From NCBI GenBank assembly GCA_964036045.1, contig OZ038382.1, forward strand, positions 144,162,961 through 144,226,960: DNA of 64,000 bases, read 5' to 3'. The translations under genes were made by a program, and so were the position numbers. Below the pieces are notes generated by a model. It saw nothing but the letters and a program-made list of their open reading frames with translations, searched no databases and was not told the origin of the DNA. The DNA comes from Eutreptiella sp. 'Long Island Sound 2002' (taxonomy: Eukaryota; Euglenozoa; Euglenophyceae; Eutreptiales; Eutreptiaceae). Shown one piece after another: positions 1 through 11,246 of the stretch (position 1 is its first letter; each line of letters opens with the position of its first letter).

Positions 1-3000
1 TGCCAGTGGTGTCGCTGGTTCCGCTTCTGGTGAGAACGTGTGGACTCTGTCCGTTTTGCCCGTGGCGTTCCACTGTGCTACCCACCATGTGTGTTGGTGG
101 GATGTTAGTGTCACCGTGGGGGTGTCTGGGGGCCTGTAAATAAAGGCGGTCCAATCAGTGACGTTCGAACCTTCGGTTTTTCGGTCGTGCTGCTCCGGTG
201 GTCTGGTGAGGTTCACCAGATGGTTCACAAGGTCCGGGGTCAGGGAGTCTTCTGTTTCCTGCATCCTGTTCTTACGTGCCGTGGGGTGGCCTACGGCAAC
301 GTCCCAGGCGTCCGTGGAGGCCGCCAGGGTGTTGGTTGCTAGGGTGATGACATCGTCCGTTGGACCTTCCACGATGAAGTATTTTTCTCCCGCCAGGGTG
401 GCCGGGAGCTGGGCAGTATGGTTTATGGTGACGTTGTAGCAGCGCCCTGTCGGGGCCTGGGGCGCTTGGGTCCACGGGCCTGGGGTCGCTTGCGCCGTGT
501 CTCGCCAACGGTCGCCGTGGTTTGTCGGTGTTGGGTAGTCGTGGCCCCAGGGCCATGTGGTGCACCTGATCGAGAGGGATGGCTTGGCCCGTGGTGTCTC
601 CCGTCGTGAGGTATACTCCTTTGGTCCCTGTTACCCTGTTTAGGTAGGCACCTGGGAGTGGGGCGGGTTGTGGGGGCAACAGGTGGAACAGGGCGTGGGG
701 GCAGGGGTGCCCGCAGGGGGGATCCCTGGGTCTAAACCCCGCGCAGTGGTCATCCATGCCTTGGGGCACGGGGTATAGTATGTAGGGCCCTGCCACCCTG
801 CGCAGTTTTTGGGGGTTTGAGTGTTCAACCACCCCCCCACCCTGATGGTGACAGAGCCTTGGTTGATCCAGGTGGCTTGGTCGCGGTCAATGTCGTGGTG
901 TAGGGCCATTGTGATGGTGCCCCACGTTCTGCGGTGGGTGGTGTCAATTTTGGTGGGGTACCAGGTGTCTATGACAGGCATCCTGGCGTTTGCGAGAGCG
1001 GAGTTTATGATGTTGTGGGGGGATGGGTTGCGGTGGGCGCCGGTGACGGTGCTCCCCGCAGCTTTCATGCTCAGGCGGGGCACTTGCCTCCCATGGAGGG
1101 GTTGGTGCCAGGACGGGTCCGGGTGCCAGATGGGTGCTGGTAGGTCCCCGTATCGTGCCCAGGTGTACACCGTGTATGCTGTGCCTTCGGTGTCGGCCTG
1201 CAGTCTGTACATGGACTTTCGTGCTTCGCCGTAGGTGACGAGCATATTCGAGGTGGGGACAGTGTAGTTGAGGTGCGTGTGCGCCAGGGCGTGTGTGATT
1301 TGCACTTCCGTGCCTTTCGGATTTTCCCCGTGGTCTTCTAGTATGAAGTGTACCATCCACCGGCTGTGGAGCTGGAGGTTACTGTCTTTGTCGCGTATCG
1401 GCGGGTGTATTTGGCGTCCTGCCTGCTGTGTTTTGTTGGCGTTGTGGTGGGCGCGTTGCTCGACGAGGACATTCGCTGTCCAGTCCTGCGGGGCACCCTC
1501 CCTGTGCGCCCCCGCTTGGGCCGCCTTGGCGAGTGCCCTGACGGTGGGTGGCAGTGGGGGCTCGGCGACCTGGGGCACCATGCCGGTGTGTGTTGGGAAG
1601 TTCGAGGATATTGTGAACATCCCCGGCTGGTGGGCGTTGTGGGTGTCCGGGAGGGTCAGAGAGAGCGCCTTTTTGATCCGGGTTACCGCCTCCGGGTGTA
1701 TGGTAGTGGGGTAGTGCCAGAGGATGTGCTTGGTGGGGTCCCGGTGTGTACGGGCAGTACGACCCGCGGGCTCCATGGGCTGCGGTGTCAGGGTGTCGTT
1801 GAGGGTGACATCCTCCAAGCTTGACTTCAACGGCCCACCTTGTCTGCCTATCCGTCAGTGTGGGGTCGTCCTGGGCGCAGTCCAGGGTATAGTGGATAGC
1901 CGTCCACTCCGGGTCGGGGTTGACGGTAATGTCGGTGCCCGTTGTTGCGTTTATCCAGATAGCTTGTGTGGGCCTCGCCTGGGGCGTTTGGTCGTCGTCT
2001 CCCAGGGCTGTGCCTTCAATGACTGCCGTGCCCTGGGTCGTTATAAAGAGGTGCATGGCCTGCGTTAGTTGTACTGTGTGTGGTGTGAGGAGGCGCATGG
2101 CTTCCATCGCTGTTATCCCTGGGAGAATTTCCTTCCAATTGATGGTGCCCGTCGGTAGTCGCCATGTCGTTGCTGTGCTCCTTGTGTGGTTCCCCCCAGG
2201 GGGTAGTTGGTAGTTGTCTGGGACGTGACGCGAGGTGAGGGGCCTGTCCAGTTGTCGGACGGTTGTGGTGGCGTGGGGGGTTGGGCCTTTTTGTGGGCTG
2301 GTGGGCTGTGCCCTTGTTACGGGGGCTCGTGTTCGTGTTGCGTGGGCGTTTGGGGTTTCCTTTGGCTGGGGGGTATGTGTGGCTCCGGTATTGGTTGGGG
2401 CATTGTAGGCCGAAGGCTGGTGATGCTGTGTGCCCCGGTGGTTGCATCTTTGTGCAGGTAGAACTCCAGCGCTGGTGGCCCAATAGGGTGCCACTCGCGT
2501 GGGTCATCGTGCGGGGTGTGGAGGTGGATGCTTTGCTGAGTGGACCAGCTGTGGTAGACCAGGATGGCGTTCGTGATGGCAGGGTTGTTGTTGTCCCCAA
2601 ACGGGTGGTCGGGCCTTGAGCAGTCTTTGAACGTGGTGCAAACGGTCGTAGCCAGTGCCCCGAGGTCTCCGTCTGGCACTACGTCCTCCCATGTTGTGCG
2701 GGACGTGGTATCCGGTGGGCCCGTGTGTCCCTCCAGGACCTCCGTTTCGTACTTGGTCCAGTCTTGTAGCATGCGTTGCACGTACGCACCCTCCGTGTAC
2801 AGCTGGATAGTGTGCTCCGCTAGGCTGCGGGCATGGGCCAGCTGCTGGTACAGGGTCCAGTGTTGGGGGGCCGGTCTCGATGGGGGGGTCGCGGCGGGCT
2901 CGGGTGTGGGCTCCTTCATCTCGGTTGCCCTGTGTCCGTGTCGGGTGGCGTGCACCAGGGTGTACTCGTCATCTTCCCGCTCGGGTGTCCTTTCCAGGTG

Positions 3001-3144
3001 GGCTTCACCCGTGGACGCGGTGGTCCGTCGGCATGTCGCAGTGCGTGCGTAAGGGGGTCCCGTTTTGTCATGCAGGACGATGGTGTGGCCTCGCGTTCTT
3101 CTTCTTCTCCACATATATCTCCACGTGCACAACCAGGCCTCCAA
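1..3144 (-). pseudogene. Long GC-rich coding region of unknown function, frame-broken and cut by the window edge
   Basis: I do not recognise the product. Read on the minus strand, an amino-acid sequence of ordinary composition runs almost without interruption from about 3144 to base 1, but it changes frame about four times: near 2320-2380, near 1820, between 650 and 720, and near 555. Each segment is free of stops well past its junction, and the last one is still open at the window edge, so about 1,000 residues are visible and the C-terminus lies outside. The first segment starts with an Arg-rich stretch, then an acidic and Pro-rich linker; the middle is rich in Thr, His, Pro and Trp. There is no membrane segment, zinc cluster or catalytic motif I can name. 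The frame changes mean either a decayed gene or indel errors in the assembly; their small number and the lack of internal stops leave the second open. It could belong to an unrecognised mobile element or an integrated virus. Confidence 0.45.
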
Positions 3145-3283
3145 AGCCCCTCAGCTACTCCAGTACTAATGTACATACTATTGCAGTGTGTATGATACAT
3201 TTTGTACCGTTCCGCACTGAGAAATTTTTGATGTCTTAAAAAAACCCCTTGTACAGGAACCCGTTTCCCGCGCGGCTGAGATG

Positions 3284-4371
3284 GAGGCACACATCGATGA
3301 CGTGAGCCTGGGTACTAATACCCAGGGGGATCATACCCTCCTCCTACAAAAGTCTTTCACTGTCCGTCAGGAAAACCATCTCCGCATCAAACTCGAGAAA
3401 TGTTAGTTCATGCGTGAGGAGATGGAATATTTAGCTTTTCATGTAGGGTATGGCTGGTGGAAACCAGCGGCATCTAAGATGCAACCCCTGCAAGACATGC
3501 AGATACGTGACGACCCTAAGAAGGGTCTGCACGACGTACGGAGTTTCATTGGCGCATGCAATTTTTACCAGCGCCATATCCACAATTTTACGTATTCATC
3601 AGCCCCCCTGACTGACGTTATAAAAAAGACCAATATTTGGCGACCGACCGACAAGGAAGAGGCCTGTTTCCAGGAGTTGAAGAAGAAAATGTCCTCTACC
3701 AACTGCCTGGGGGTACTCCGCCCTAAGGGCGAGATAATACTCGTCACAGAGGTCTGTGATGTAGGAGGGGGGGGTACCCTATACCAGTGGCAGGAGCTTA
3801 ACCCCCCTGAGTTGTCTCACTGCCAGTTTCAAACTTCACGTCAGAACCGCGATGGAACCCTGAAGCATGACTACCCTGCCAATGAATGGTGTCTGGTACC
3901 TCTTGGTCACTGGAACTGGAAGTGGAATCAAGCACGATCCAACTACAGTACCTACGACCAGGAACTCCTGGCTGGGATGCTGGTGCTTTCTTCTTAGTCC
4001 CGTCTACTTGGTACTAACCCTATTGTCTGGTCTTGTGACCAAGAGCCAGTGAAAACGTTTCAGAAGGGACAACCTCCTGAAAAAGCGAAACGAAAGCGAT
4101 GGTGGACCTACCTCAGTCAGTTCACGCTGACTGTCCACCATATCCAGAGTATAAAGACGGAGATGGCTGATTAGATATCTCGTAACAACTTCCACGCGCT
4201 CCCAGGTGAGAGCTCGGATGGATCAACGCATGGACGTCTAGCTGGACCTATCCATGCACACTGCAGGTGTACTGCAGGGCTGCAGTCTCAGAGACTACCA
4301 TGCTGAGTACAAATGCGTACTCAACTCCCTCAGGGATGGCCTAGAGGCACACCTGATAGATGGTCACCGTT
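3284..4371 (+). pseudogene. Gypsy pol fragment: RT C-terminal part and RNase H
   Basis: The plus-strand frame reads an IDDV catalytic motif of reverse transcriptase near 3296, then the RT connection region with the RSFIGACNFYQRHI block typical of Gypsy elements near 3541-3585. An RNase H-like part follows; the block YSTYDQELLAG near 3945-3976 carries its conserved Glu. Stops interrupt at about 3402 (before FMREEMEYL), 3997 and 4172, each where a coding residue is expected, so this is a nonsense-riddled relic. The first RNase H Asp region (VTEVCDVGGGG, near 3740) has Glu-Val where Asp-Ala is usual, another sign of decay. The frame resumes beyond the inserted transposon at 5937. Confidence 0.8.
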
Positions 4372-5936
4372 AAACCGCCCCCCTTTTCATTATCACGCAT
4401 CCGAAATAATATCACGCATGCATGATATTGTTTTATACCTCCAAAATAATATCACGCATGCAATTCTTGACGTGAGAGGTAGCAACACAAAAGGCGGAAA
4501 CTAGGATTTCTTGCAACACCATTGCGACGTGGTCCAGTTATTTGGAGAGAAATGCAGACATGGACAATTGCCTTGAAACCGGTTTAGGGTTGGGCTTGGG
4601 CTTGTGTTTAGGAGCAGATGCATCTCCCCTTGGGGGTTCAGCACGCTGGGGAATAGCAAACTGGAATGGGACACGCAACTTGAGCTTTGTTGGGTCGATG
4701 TACCCTAAATCCTGAAACAGTGTTGGCACATCCAGGAGATTCACAGCATTCTGGTGGCCTGTGTAGCAAAATTCTACAAACAAATTGCGTGCCTGAGCAG
4801 CCGTGACTTTGGGGTTGCCTTCCATGTGGGCAGCATACAACCGGTGATGGGCAGTTCTGTACAAGGCTGCCAAAGCAGTGTCAATTGACTGCACAAACGT
4901 GGTAAGGCCACCGGGGATCACTGCATACCGCAACCCAGCCATACGCAAAGCAGCCAGGACAGCAACTGATATATGGGCAGAGGCAGAATCTAGAATTACT
5001 ATACACTCTGCATTTGTTCTCTGCAATTGCATCTGCAAGTAGGGGACAAAAACATCTCGCATGTACACACCGTTGATGACACCGGTCACATTGGTGGTGA
5101 ACAAAATTTGGGGGTCGTAGCGAACAGTATTCCCGACTTGATTTTTCCCACCAACGCCACGGTTGGAGTTTTTCTTCATTTGCGCATAGCGCTTCTTCTT
5201 TTCCTCATCCCATGCAGGGGGTTCAGAATCCACTGGGACTTCAGAATTGTCAGCACCAGCATCATCAGGACCATCAGAAACTCCATCGACAACAACATCA
5301 CGATTCCCTGCACCTTCAGGAACATCAGAATTTGCATCAGCAACAGCGTCTGCATTCATTGGAACCTCAGGGGCTTCATTGTGGGCATCATCAACTGCAT
5401 CACCCCCCTCACTTTCATCCCCAGTCGAATACTCTGCCACATCAGAATCGTCATCATCAGTTGCTGCATCAAAGAACTCTTCAACAACCAATTCATCATA
5501 CCCCCTAGCCTCAGAAATGTCTTCACAACTTGGAGCATCGCTGGTGGACATCATAAAGACAAAAACAGAGAAGTGTCCTACCAGACAAGCAGGGACCAGC
5601 AGTAAAGAGTACAGAAAACAGAAAAGCAAAGAACCGCGAGCCCTCCACAGCAAGCAGGGACACAGAGCATATCTAACAGTTCAATCGAAATCTATGCGAA
5701 GCTCGAAGCCACAGGAGGCACACGCAGCAGCATACCTGTGAAGGGGGAGAAAGCAAAGGGGGGTGAGGCTGAGCGTGATAGCAAAGGACCTCAACCCCCC
5801 ACCCTCAGAGCAAGGGGTCACAGTTGCACGAATCTTTTGCGCATCCCTGGGTGGCGTTCAAAATAATATCACGCACCCCCTATTATCACGCACCGAGATA
5901 TTATCACGCGCATGATAATGAAGGGGGGGGGGTTTA
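4371..5936 (-). mobile_element. pogo/Tigger-like DNA transposon with terminal inverted repeats and TA target duplication
   Basis: The unit lies exactly inside the Gypsy pol relic and its removal joins the two pol halves in frame (a DGHR block before it, the YLYYEDR block after it). The ends are imperfect inverted repeats of about 28 bp: AACCGCCCCCCCTTTTCATT at the left and, on the other strand, AACCCCCCCCCTTCATTATC at the right. Both ends carry extra copies of a TATCACGC subterminal motif. A TA dinucleotide flanks each end (4371-4372 and 5935-5936), as expected for Tc1/mariner and pogo-type elements. The inside holds a pogo-like transposase relic. Confidence 0.75.
4538..5554 (-). pseudogene. 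pogo-like DDE transposase, C-terminal part fused to an acidic N-terminus
   Basis: The frame is open over 371 codons from 5653; I favour the Met at 5554 because the upstream part is a hydrophobic stretch that looks like chance reading. The first 120 residues are strongly acidic (Asp, Glu, with Ala and Val). Then comes a short basic stretch and a DDE_1-type catalytic region: VILDSASAH holds the second catalytic Asp and, 35 residues later, FVQSIDTALAALYR holds the third, matching the LLLDN...QPLDQ pattern of pogo/Tigger/CENP-B-like transposases. The first catalytic Asp and the N-terminal DNA-binding helix-turn-helix domains are not visible, so the element looks internally deleted and inactive. 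The C-terminus ends in a Lys-Pro-rich tail. Confidence 0.65.
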
Positions 5937-7401
5937 GTATAACGATAACCCATATCTGTACTATGAGGACCGTATAGTGAAGCCTGAGGCACGACTTGAT
6001 GGTTGCCTACAGTGGGCCCATCTCAGCTCTGGGCACACAGGGTGCAACAGGTCTCTTGCCTTTTTCAGGGAGCGTTTCTACTCCCAACTAACCTGTGCTG
6101 AGCTACGTGCTCGTATGCAGTCCATATTGGACTCCTGTGGCTGTCACGCCAACGAACAGAGGGAATCACGTGACCGGGGACTGGTCTCCAGTCTGCCCAT
6201 CCCCTACTGTGCTAATTGACTCATGTACGTGGATTTCATCCACGGTCGGCCTAAGTTTGGTGGTTATGACAGCTGTTTGGTTGTCACCTGTGGCCTAACC
6301 CGTTTCACCCGAGCGTTCCCCTGCAACAAAAAGATGAAAGGGGGTCAGACTGTGAAAACGTTGGTTGAAAAATGGTTCGAACACTATGGGGCACCTAAGG
6401 GGGTGCATTCTGACGAGGACGTACGTATCCGGAGTGATACCGGATGGTACAAGCGAGTATTGGACGCCCTGAACGTCTCTGTTACCCCAGGTGTGCCCTA
6501 CACTCACACTTCTAACCCTCTGTGCGAGAGACAGAACCGTGTGTCGGAGCAGAACCTGAGGATTCTGATGAAACAGGAGCGTACCAAAGATTGGGTACGT
6601 CTGTTACCCTGGGCTGTCCTAACCATGAATTCCCAGGATAGTTCTTCAAGTGGCTATACCCCCCACGAACTGTTCCATGGTGGGCGTCCTGCGGGGTTCT
6701 TCAAAACCCCTTTTCCAGAGGACTACAAGGGCCCCAATAGGAAACTGGCTAGAGCGTAGGCAGGACCGGCTCACCTGAATAGAGCTAACCTGAAACACGT
6801 TCGAGAACGTGAATTGACTAGGTGTAACCGCACGAAACGTCCTGCCACATTCAAGGTAGGGGACCTTGTGCCGGTACACCATTCACGATTGCCCACGTGG
6901 CCCCGAAACTGTCTGCAAGACCCCTACTTTGGGCCTCGTATTATAAAGATAGATGGATCCAGGATCGATGTGAGGTGCAGTCCCCGCCTGGGTGGAGAGT
7001 TGCTGTGTGCACCTAAGCAGCTGAGACATTACCACTCGCCCGACGAACTGTCCTGGGACGAGTGGCGTCTGTTTGATACAGAGGTCAGGCGCATCGACCT
7101 AGAGAACATGGCCAACCCTCAGGAGGCAGACGAACTCGAAGAGATGACTGCGGATGAGATAGCAGTCGATGGCTACTACGTGGTTGCAGGTATTGCCCGC
7201 CACGAGTATAAACAGGGCTGGAAATTCCTTACCCTGTCGGACAGCTATGGGCTATCTGAGGCAACCTGGGAACCCATGTCCGCCTTTATACAGCTAGATG
7301 GGAGTATTAACCCCATCTTCCGCTCCTACCTCGCTGGGAAAAACGAGGGACAGCTACTAACCCATGCTGAGACTCTGTCCCAGCGGAAGAAGAAAAACTA
7401 A
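5937..7401 (+). pseudogene. Gypsy pol fragment: integrase and chromodomain-like C-terminus
   Basis: The reading frame continues the pol relic after the inserted transposon. Residues coded from about 5990 give the integrase zinc finger (H and H in WAHLSSGHTG, then the CGCHA Cys pair). The core follows: MYVDFIHG near 6223 with the first Asp, HSDEDVR near 6406 with the second, and NPLCERQNRVSEQNL near 6515 with the Glu. A TGA stop at about 6217-6219 and a stop near 6757 break it. The last piece (6814-7401) has an FKVGDLVPVHHSRL block, as in the GPY/F region, and a C-terminal SEATWEPMSAF motif like the end of a chromodomain. It ends at a TAA after a Lys run. Confidence 0.8.
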
Positions 7402-8700
7402 TCTCCTTGTGCCTATCTATTTTCTGTTTTCTAACCTCCCAGGGGAGGTGAGCACTCTTGTGGTGAATAGGTAGGCCTACTCAGTGTGTGCCAGGACAGG
7501 TTCAGGACTCCTGTACAGCTCCAGCTACGGTGAATGTACTAACTCCCACCCTCAATCGTGTTCGGCACTCCAAATACCTGCACATCCGCTGCTTGCGGAG
7601 TACTGCTCCTGCCCTGGCTGTGCCCTGCGATCCCATGCCTATGGTTAGAAGCGTGAGCCAGATGGCCGCTTATCAGGTTTGCAGCCACCCAGCGACTGTG
7701 TGCCTTGTTGACCGTGTGTTGCATGGGAACTGCCCTGATCTTATGACCTTGGGGAGCCAACGAAGAGCGGTGGCTTTCTACTCCAGTGGGCGAATGACAA
7801 GCAAGGTGCTGTGAAGCAAGGTGCGTCCACCCTCCTTGGGGACAAGTGTGCCCACAGTTAGGACCCCTAACTGGTCCTGACCCAGAGGGCTCTGCCCTTC
7901 CAAACGGGGTTACCATACCCCTAAGTCCGTTACGTATGTCTGTATGTGTCTCACTTCACTCCCCGGCGTGGCTTCCGGAGACCAGGCTTCGCTGACCTCG
8001 GACCGAACGTCCTAATCAGGTAATATTACCACTCCCATGGCGCCCAATTTCTGTGCTGGCGCCTATCCTTTGGGAAAGACACCAAAAGCCCTACCTCCTA
8101 GAGGGAAGGGGTTGCCAAGTGTGGTAAGGGCATCCAAAACACTCATTTTTCTAAGGGCCAAAAACTAACACACTCCCCTGCCAAAGAGGAAAAGTACGCG
8201 GGACAGGAGACATCACTACACTACACTCACTAACGCCAGCACCAGCCTTCGAAGGCAGGGTGAGCACAACCGCACTCAGTCCCTACCAGGCTTGCTGACC
8301 CTAACCGCTACACATGCTACTGGGTGGCCACGGCAAGGAAGTCACGCGCCCTACTCACTCCCCTGTGAAATTGCAAGAGAACACAGCGCTACTACTGGCC
8401 TAACAGGGACGTCACCACAGATTTCCCTGCCAGGGCTTGGGGGGAAGGAGTGCTCTGTTTGCGTGCACAGCGTGTATGATGATGAGGTCGGACTGTCCTC
8501 GCCACTCCTTGCGGAGGTACAGTTTGTTGATTGTGTGATCTGCGCCCTTTTTAGCTTGGGCAGAAAAAATGGAAAGTCGCCGAACGCAACTGCTGCTGCA
8601 CCAATCACCCTGACCTTGCCCACCTGAGAACAAAGGCACATGAGACTCGGTTAGCGGCTCAAGAACCTGACCAGCCTCCACGTATTATACGCTTCTTATG
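7402..8700 (+). other. Presumptive 3' end of the second Gypsy family: polypurine tract and start of its 3' LTR
   Basis: Just after pol there is a short purine run AGGGGAGG (7441-7448) followed directly by TGAGCACTC. This is the expected arrangement of a polypurine tract and an LTR starting with TG. No second copy of this LTR lies in the window, so I cannot fix its other end; the end given here is a guess. No credible gene was seen in this stretch. Confidence 0.35.
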
Positions 8701-9432
8701 CTGGAAAATAATACACTGTCCTCTAACCGAGCTGCAAGCAAGCAAACTTAAGGACTCGGCCCGTTCTGTTATAGAACGTAGGGCGGAGCCCTGAATAGCC
8801 TAGACAAGGGTTATACCGCGTGCACAGCGCGTGGCCTACATCCCTTTGATGCATCGGGTGTATGCAGGGAAGAGAGGCGATTGACAACAACCGTTTTTCC
8901 TCATTTAACCCAAATCATCCAACCATCACGTGACTCAACCAGGAGGTGAGCTCCTCCTGGGCTTACCTACCATAGTCACCACGCACCATGTGAATGCCGA
9001 AGGGAACACGAACGCAAGGACAACCCTAAGCGTTTAAACAATCCTACGGCCAGTTATAAACAACCCTGAGCGATTAATGCATCGTGTGTCATGCATGCCC
9101 ATCTTACCTTGTTTCCAGCAGAAGAAGGAAGGGAATGGCGAGCAACTGCACAGCGCAAAACAAGCCTAAGCGTTTTAAGCAACCCTATTGTAGCGCTACC
9201 GCAACACGAACACGAGCAAGCACTTTCCTTTCTGAACTGTGAAGAGAAGAGAAGACTGGATTGGGACACAGGGAAAGTGCCACAACGTGTGAATGCCTAG
9301 ATTAGGAACATGCATCGCAAGCACAGCGCATACACTAACCCTACGTGCGCGTTGAGTGCTCCATTCGTTGCACATACCTTTCATTTCTGTTTTGACCTGT
9401 GCAGAGCAAGGGAAGTAAACGCCCGAACCCCC
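8701..9432. other. Noncoding stretch with recurring CCTAAGCG blocks
   Basis: No gene is visible. Between about 9000 and 9330 the block AACCCTAAGCGTTTAAAC and close variants recur three times, followed by a run rich in AACACGAACACGAGCA. Diverged relatives occur near 43310-43400 and 33415-33445, so this is part of a dispersed repeat. Confidence 0.4.
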
Positions 9433-10010
9433 AGGTAGGTAGGTTCGTATCTTCGGGAGCTCGGGATGCCTCCTTTGACAATGCAGGAAGGAGGTCTTAC
9501 CATGGGGACGTCCTGTCCCTCCCACTGCCCTAGTTCAGGTGCCTCTTAAGCCGCTCCCGCAGGTGCTTGGGAAGGCAGTCTCGCGGCCACCTGGTCCAGG
9601 TGTCCCGGGTGGGAGCGTGTCCCCACATGTGTCCATGTGTAGGGCCCCATGCCCCCTCCTTTGGGCGGCAGCTCTGGGGGCTGCCCAGCCGTGTGAAATA
9701 TCTCTCACCACAAGGGGTATTGCTCCCGCTAGTCTACAGTTCGACTGCCTCACCCTTGTGACTTGAGTTGCGGGGCCTCTCTGCTTGGCAGGCGACCCCT
9801 CCTGGACTGTGTACCGGCTCGCCTGTCACCAGTTGTTTCCATGGCTCCGGGTGACGTTTGCCATGGTCCCCGATGCAGCCTGGCCGGGCTCCGACCAGTG
9901 GCCTTGGGGTACTGCCCCTGCTGCTGGCCCAAGGGGTCGGCTGGGTCGCCACAGTGCGTCCGACCCATGGGGTGTTGGTTCTTTCATGTCCCTCGGCCGC
10001 CCTACGTGTG
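9433..10010 (+). repeat. 580-bp dispersed repeat, copy 1
   Basis: This stretch is repeated in inverted orientation at about 62031-62610 with high similarity over its whole length. One end starts at a GGTAGGTAGG run and reads on through CTTCGGGAGCTCGGGATGCC; the other ends near CCGCCCTACGTGTG. A 108-bp piece of the same end also lies inside a Gypsy RT gene at 51943-52050. Short ORFs exist on both strands but none looks like a protein. I could not assign it to a class of mobile element. Confidence 0.7.
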
Positions 10011-10300
10011 CACGTGTGTGCCCACCTAGGATTTTATGAGGTACCGGAATCCCGTAACTGAACCGTCCAAAAACTGCCGCGATCGCGATTTACGGCCCAC
10101 CGCAACCCAATTTTGCCGAGGTTTTGGTGATTTGTGCCAAATCTGTGCGCATCTGCCCCAATTTGGATAGCGCAATCGGTAAAATTCGACGTTATCTAGT
10201 TGCTGTATTGAAATCACGTCGATTGCATTACCGAATGTGCAGATAAAACCAAAATACGACCATTTTTGCCCATTTTTGCCACTTTCGGGCCATAAACGGT
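10011..10300. other. No gene seen; transition into satellite
   Basis: The sequence is moderately AT-rich and unique within the window. A 100-codon open frame on the minus strand covers it but has no recognisable feature. Confidence 0.3.
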
Positions 10301-11246
10301 CATTTCGATGATGTCCTTGTGGTGTCACGAGATTTCAAATGAATCAAGTTTGTCCCCGGTGCCCTGTGAGGCTAGGCAAGCAATGATTTGTGCGCGTGCC
10401 TGCCCTTTACCCAAGATAATAATCCGGAGGGTGCCAAAAAACGCCCAAAACAGCTATATTTGCACTTTTGAACACATAAATGTTGATTAAAGTGATACGG
10501 CCGTGCTTTCATGTTATTTCAAATTGATCACGTTTGTTGGCTGTGCTACGTGAGGCTTGGCAAGCAATGATTTGTGCCCGTGCATGCCCTTTACCCAAGA
10601 TAATAATCCGGAGGGGGCCAAAAACCTCCCAAAACAGCTATATTTGCACTTTTGAACACATAAATGTTGATTAAAGTGATACGGCCGTGCTTTCGTGTGA
10701 TTTCAAATTGATCACGTTTGTCGGCTGTGCTACGTGAGGCTTGGCAAGCAACAATTTGTGACCGTGCATGCCCTTTACTCAAGGTTAGGGCCCGGAGGGT
10801 GCCAAAAAAGGCCCCAAACAGCTATATTTGCACTTTTGAACACAATAATGTTGATTAAAGTGATACGGTTGCGCTTTCCTGTGATTTCAAATTGATGAAA
10901 TGTGTCCCTAGTGCTAGGTGAGGCTTGGCAAGCAATGATTTGTGCCCGTGTATGCCCTTTACTCAAGGTTGTGGTCCGGATGGTGCGAAAAAACGCCCAA
11001 AACAGCTATATTTGCACTTTTGAACACACAAATGTTGATTAAAGTGATACGGTCGCGCTTTCGTGTGATTTCAAGTTGATGAAATGTGTCCCGAGTGCTA
11101 GGTGAGGCTTGGCAAGCAACAATTTGTGACCCTGCATGCTCTTTACTCAAGGTTAGGGCCCGGAGGGTGCCAAAAAAGGCCCAAAACAGCTACAGTTGCA
11201 CTTTTGAACACATAAATGTTGATTAAAGTGCTATCGCTGCCCGTGT
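10301..11246 (+). repeat. 184-bp tandem satellite, about five units
   Basis: The marker GTTGATTAAAGTG recurs near 10482, 10666, 10850, 11034 and 11218, a constant spacing of 184 bp. Units differ from each other by several percent. Each also contains GAGGCTTGGCAAGCAA and CAGCTATATTTGCACTTTTG. The array is cut at 11246 by the LTR of Gypsy element A and a part-unit resumes at 24454 on its other side, so element A was inserted into this satellite. The minus strand shows a 63-codon open frame per unit; it is explained by the repeat and I do not call it a gene. Confidence 0.9.

Larger units (their letters stand above)
3246..7401 (+). mobile_element. Decayed Ty3/Gypsy retrotransposon, second family, 5'-truncated
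   Basis: This is the 3' half of a Gypsy pol gene on the plus strand, in the order RT C-terminus, RNase H, integrase, C-terminal chromodomain-like region. Its protein differs clearly from the minus-strand family that fills the rest of the window, so it is a separate lineage. The 5' side is cut near 3246, where GC-rich sequence joins it. A DNA transposon splits it between RNase H and the integrase zinc finger. Several in-frame stops show that it is dead. Confidence 0.85.

Noticed and set aside
8990-9200. CCCTAA-containing words as telomere repeats
   Set aside because: They are parts of a longer CCTAAGCG block, not a tandem array of 6-7 bp units.
10591-11150. Three successive 63-codon minus-strand frames beginning MSKGHA or MSKEHA
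   Set aside because: They are one per 184-bp satellite unit and change with random substitutions; a repeat effect, not a gene family.
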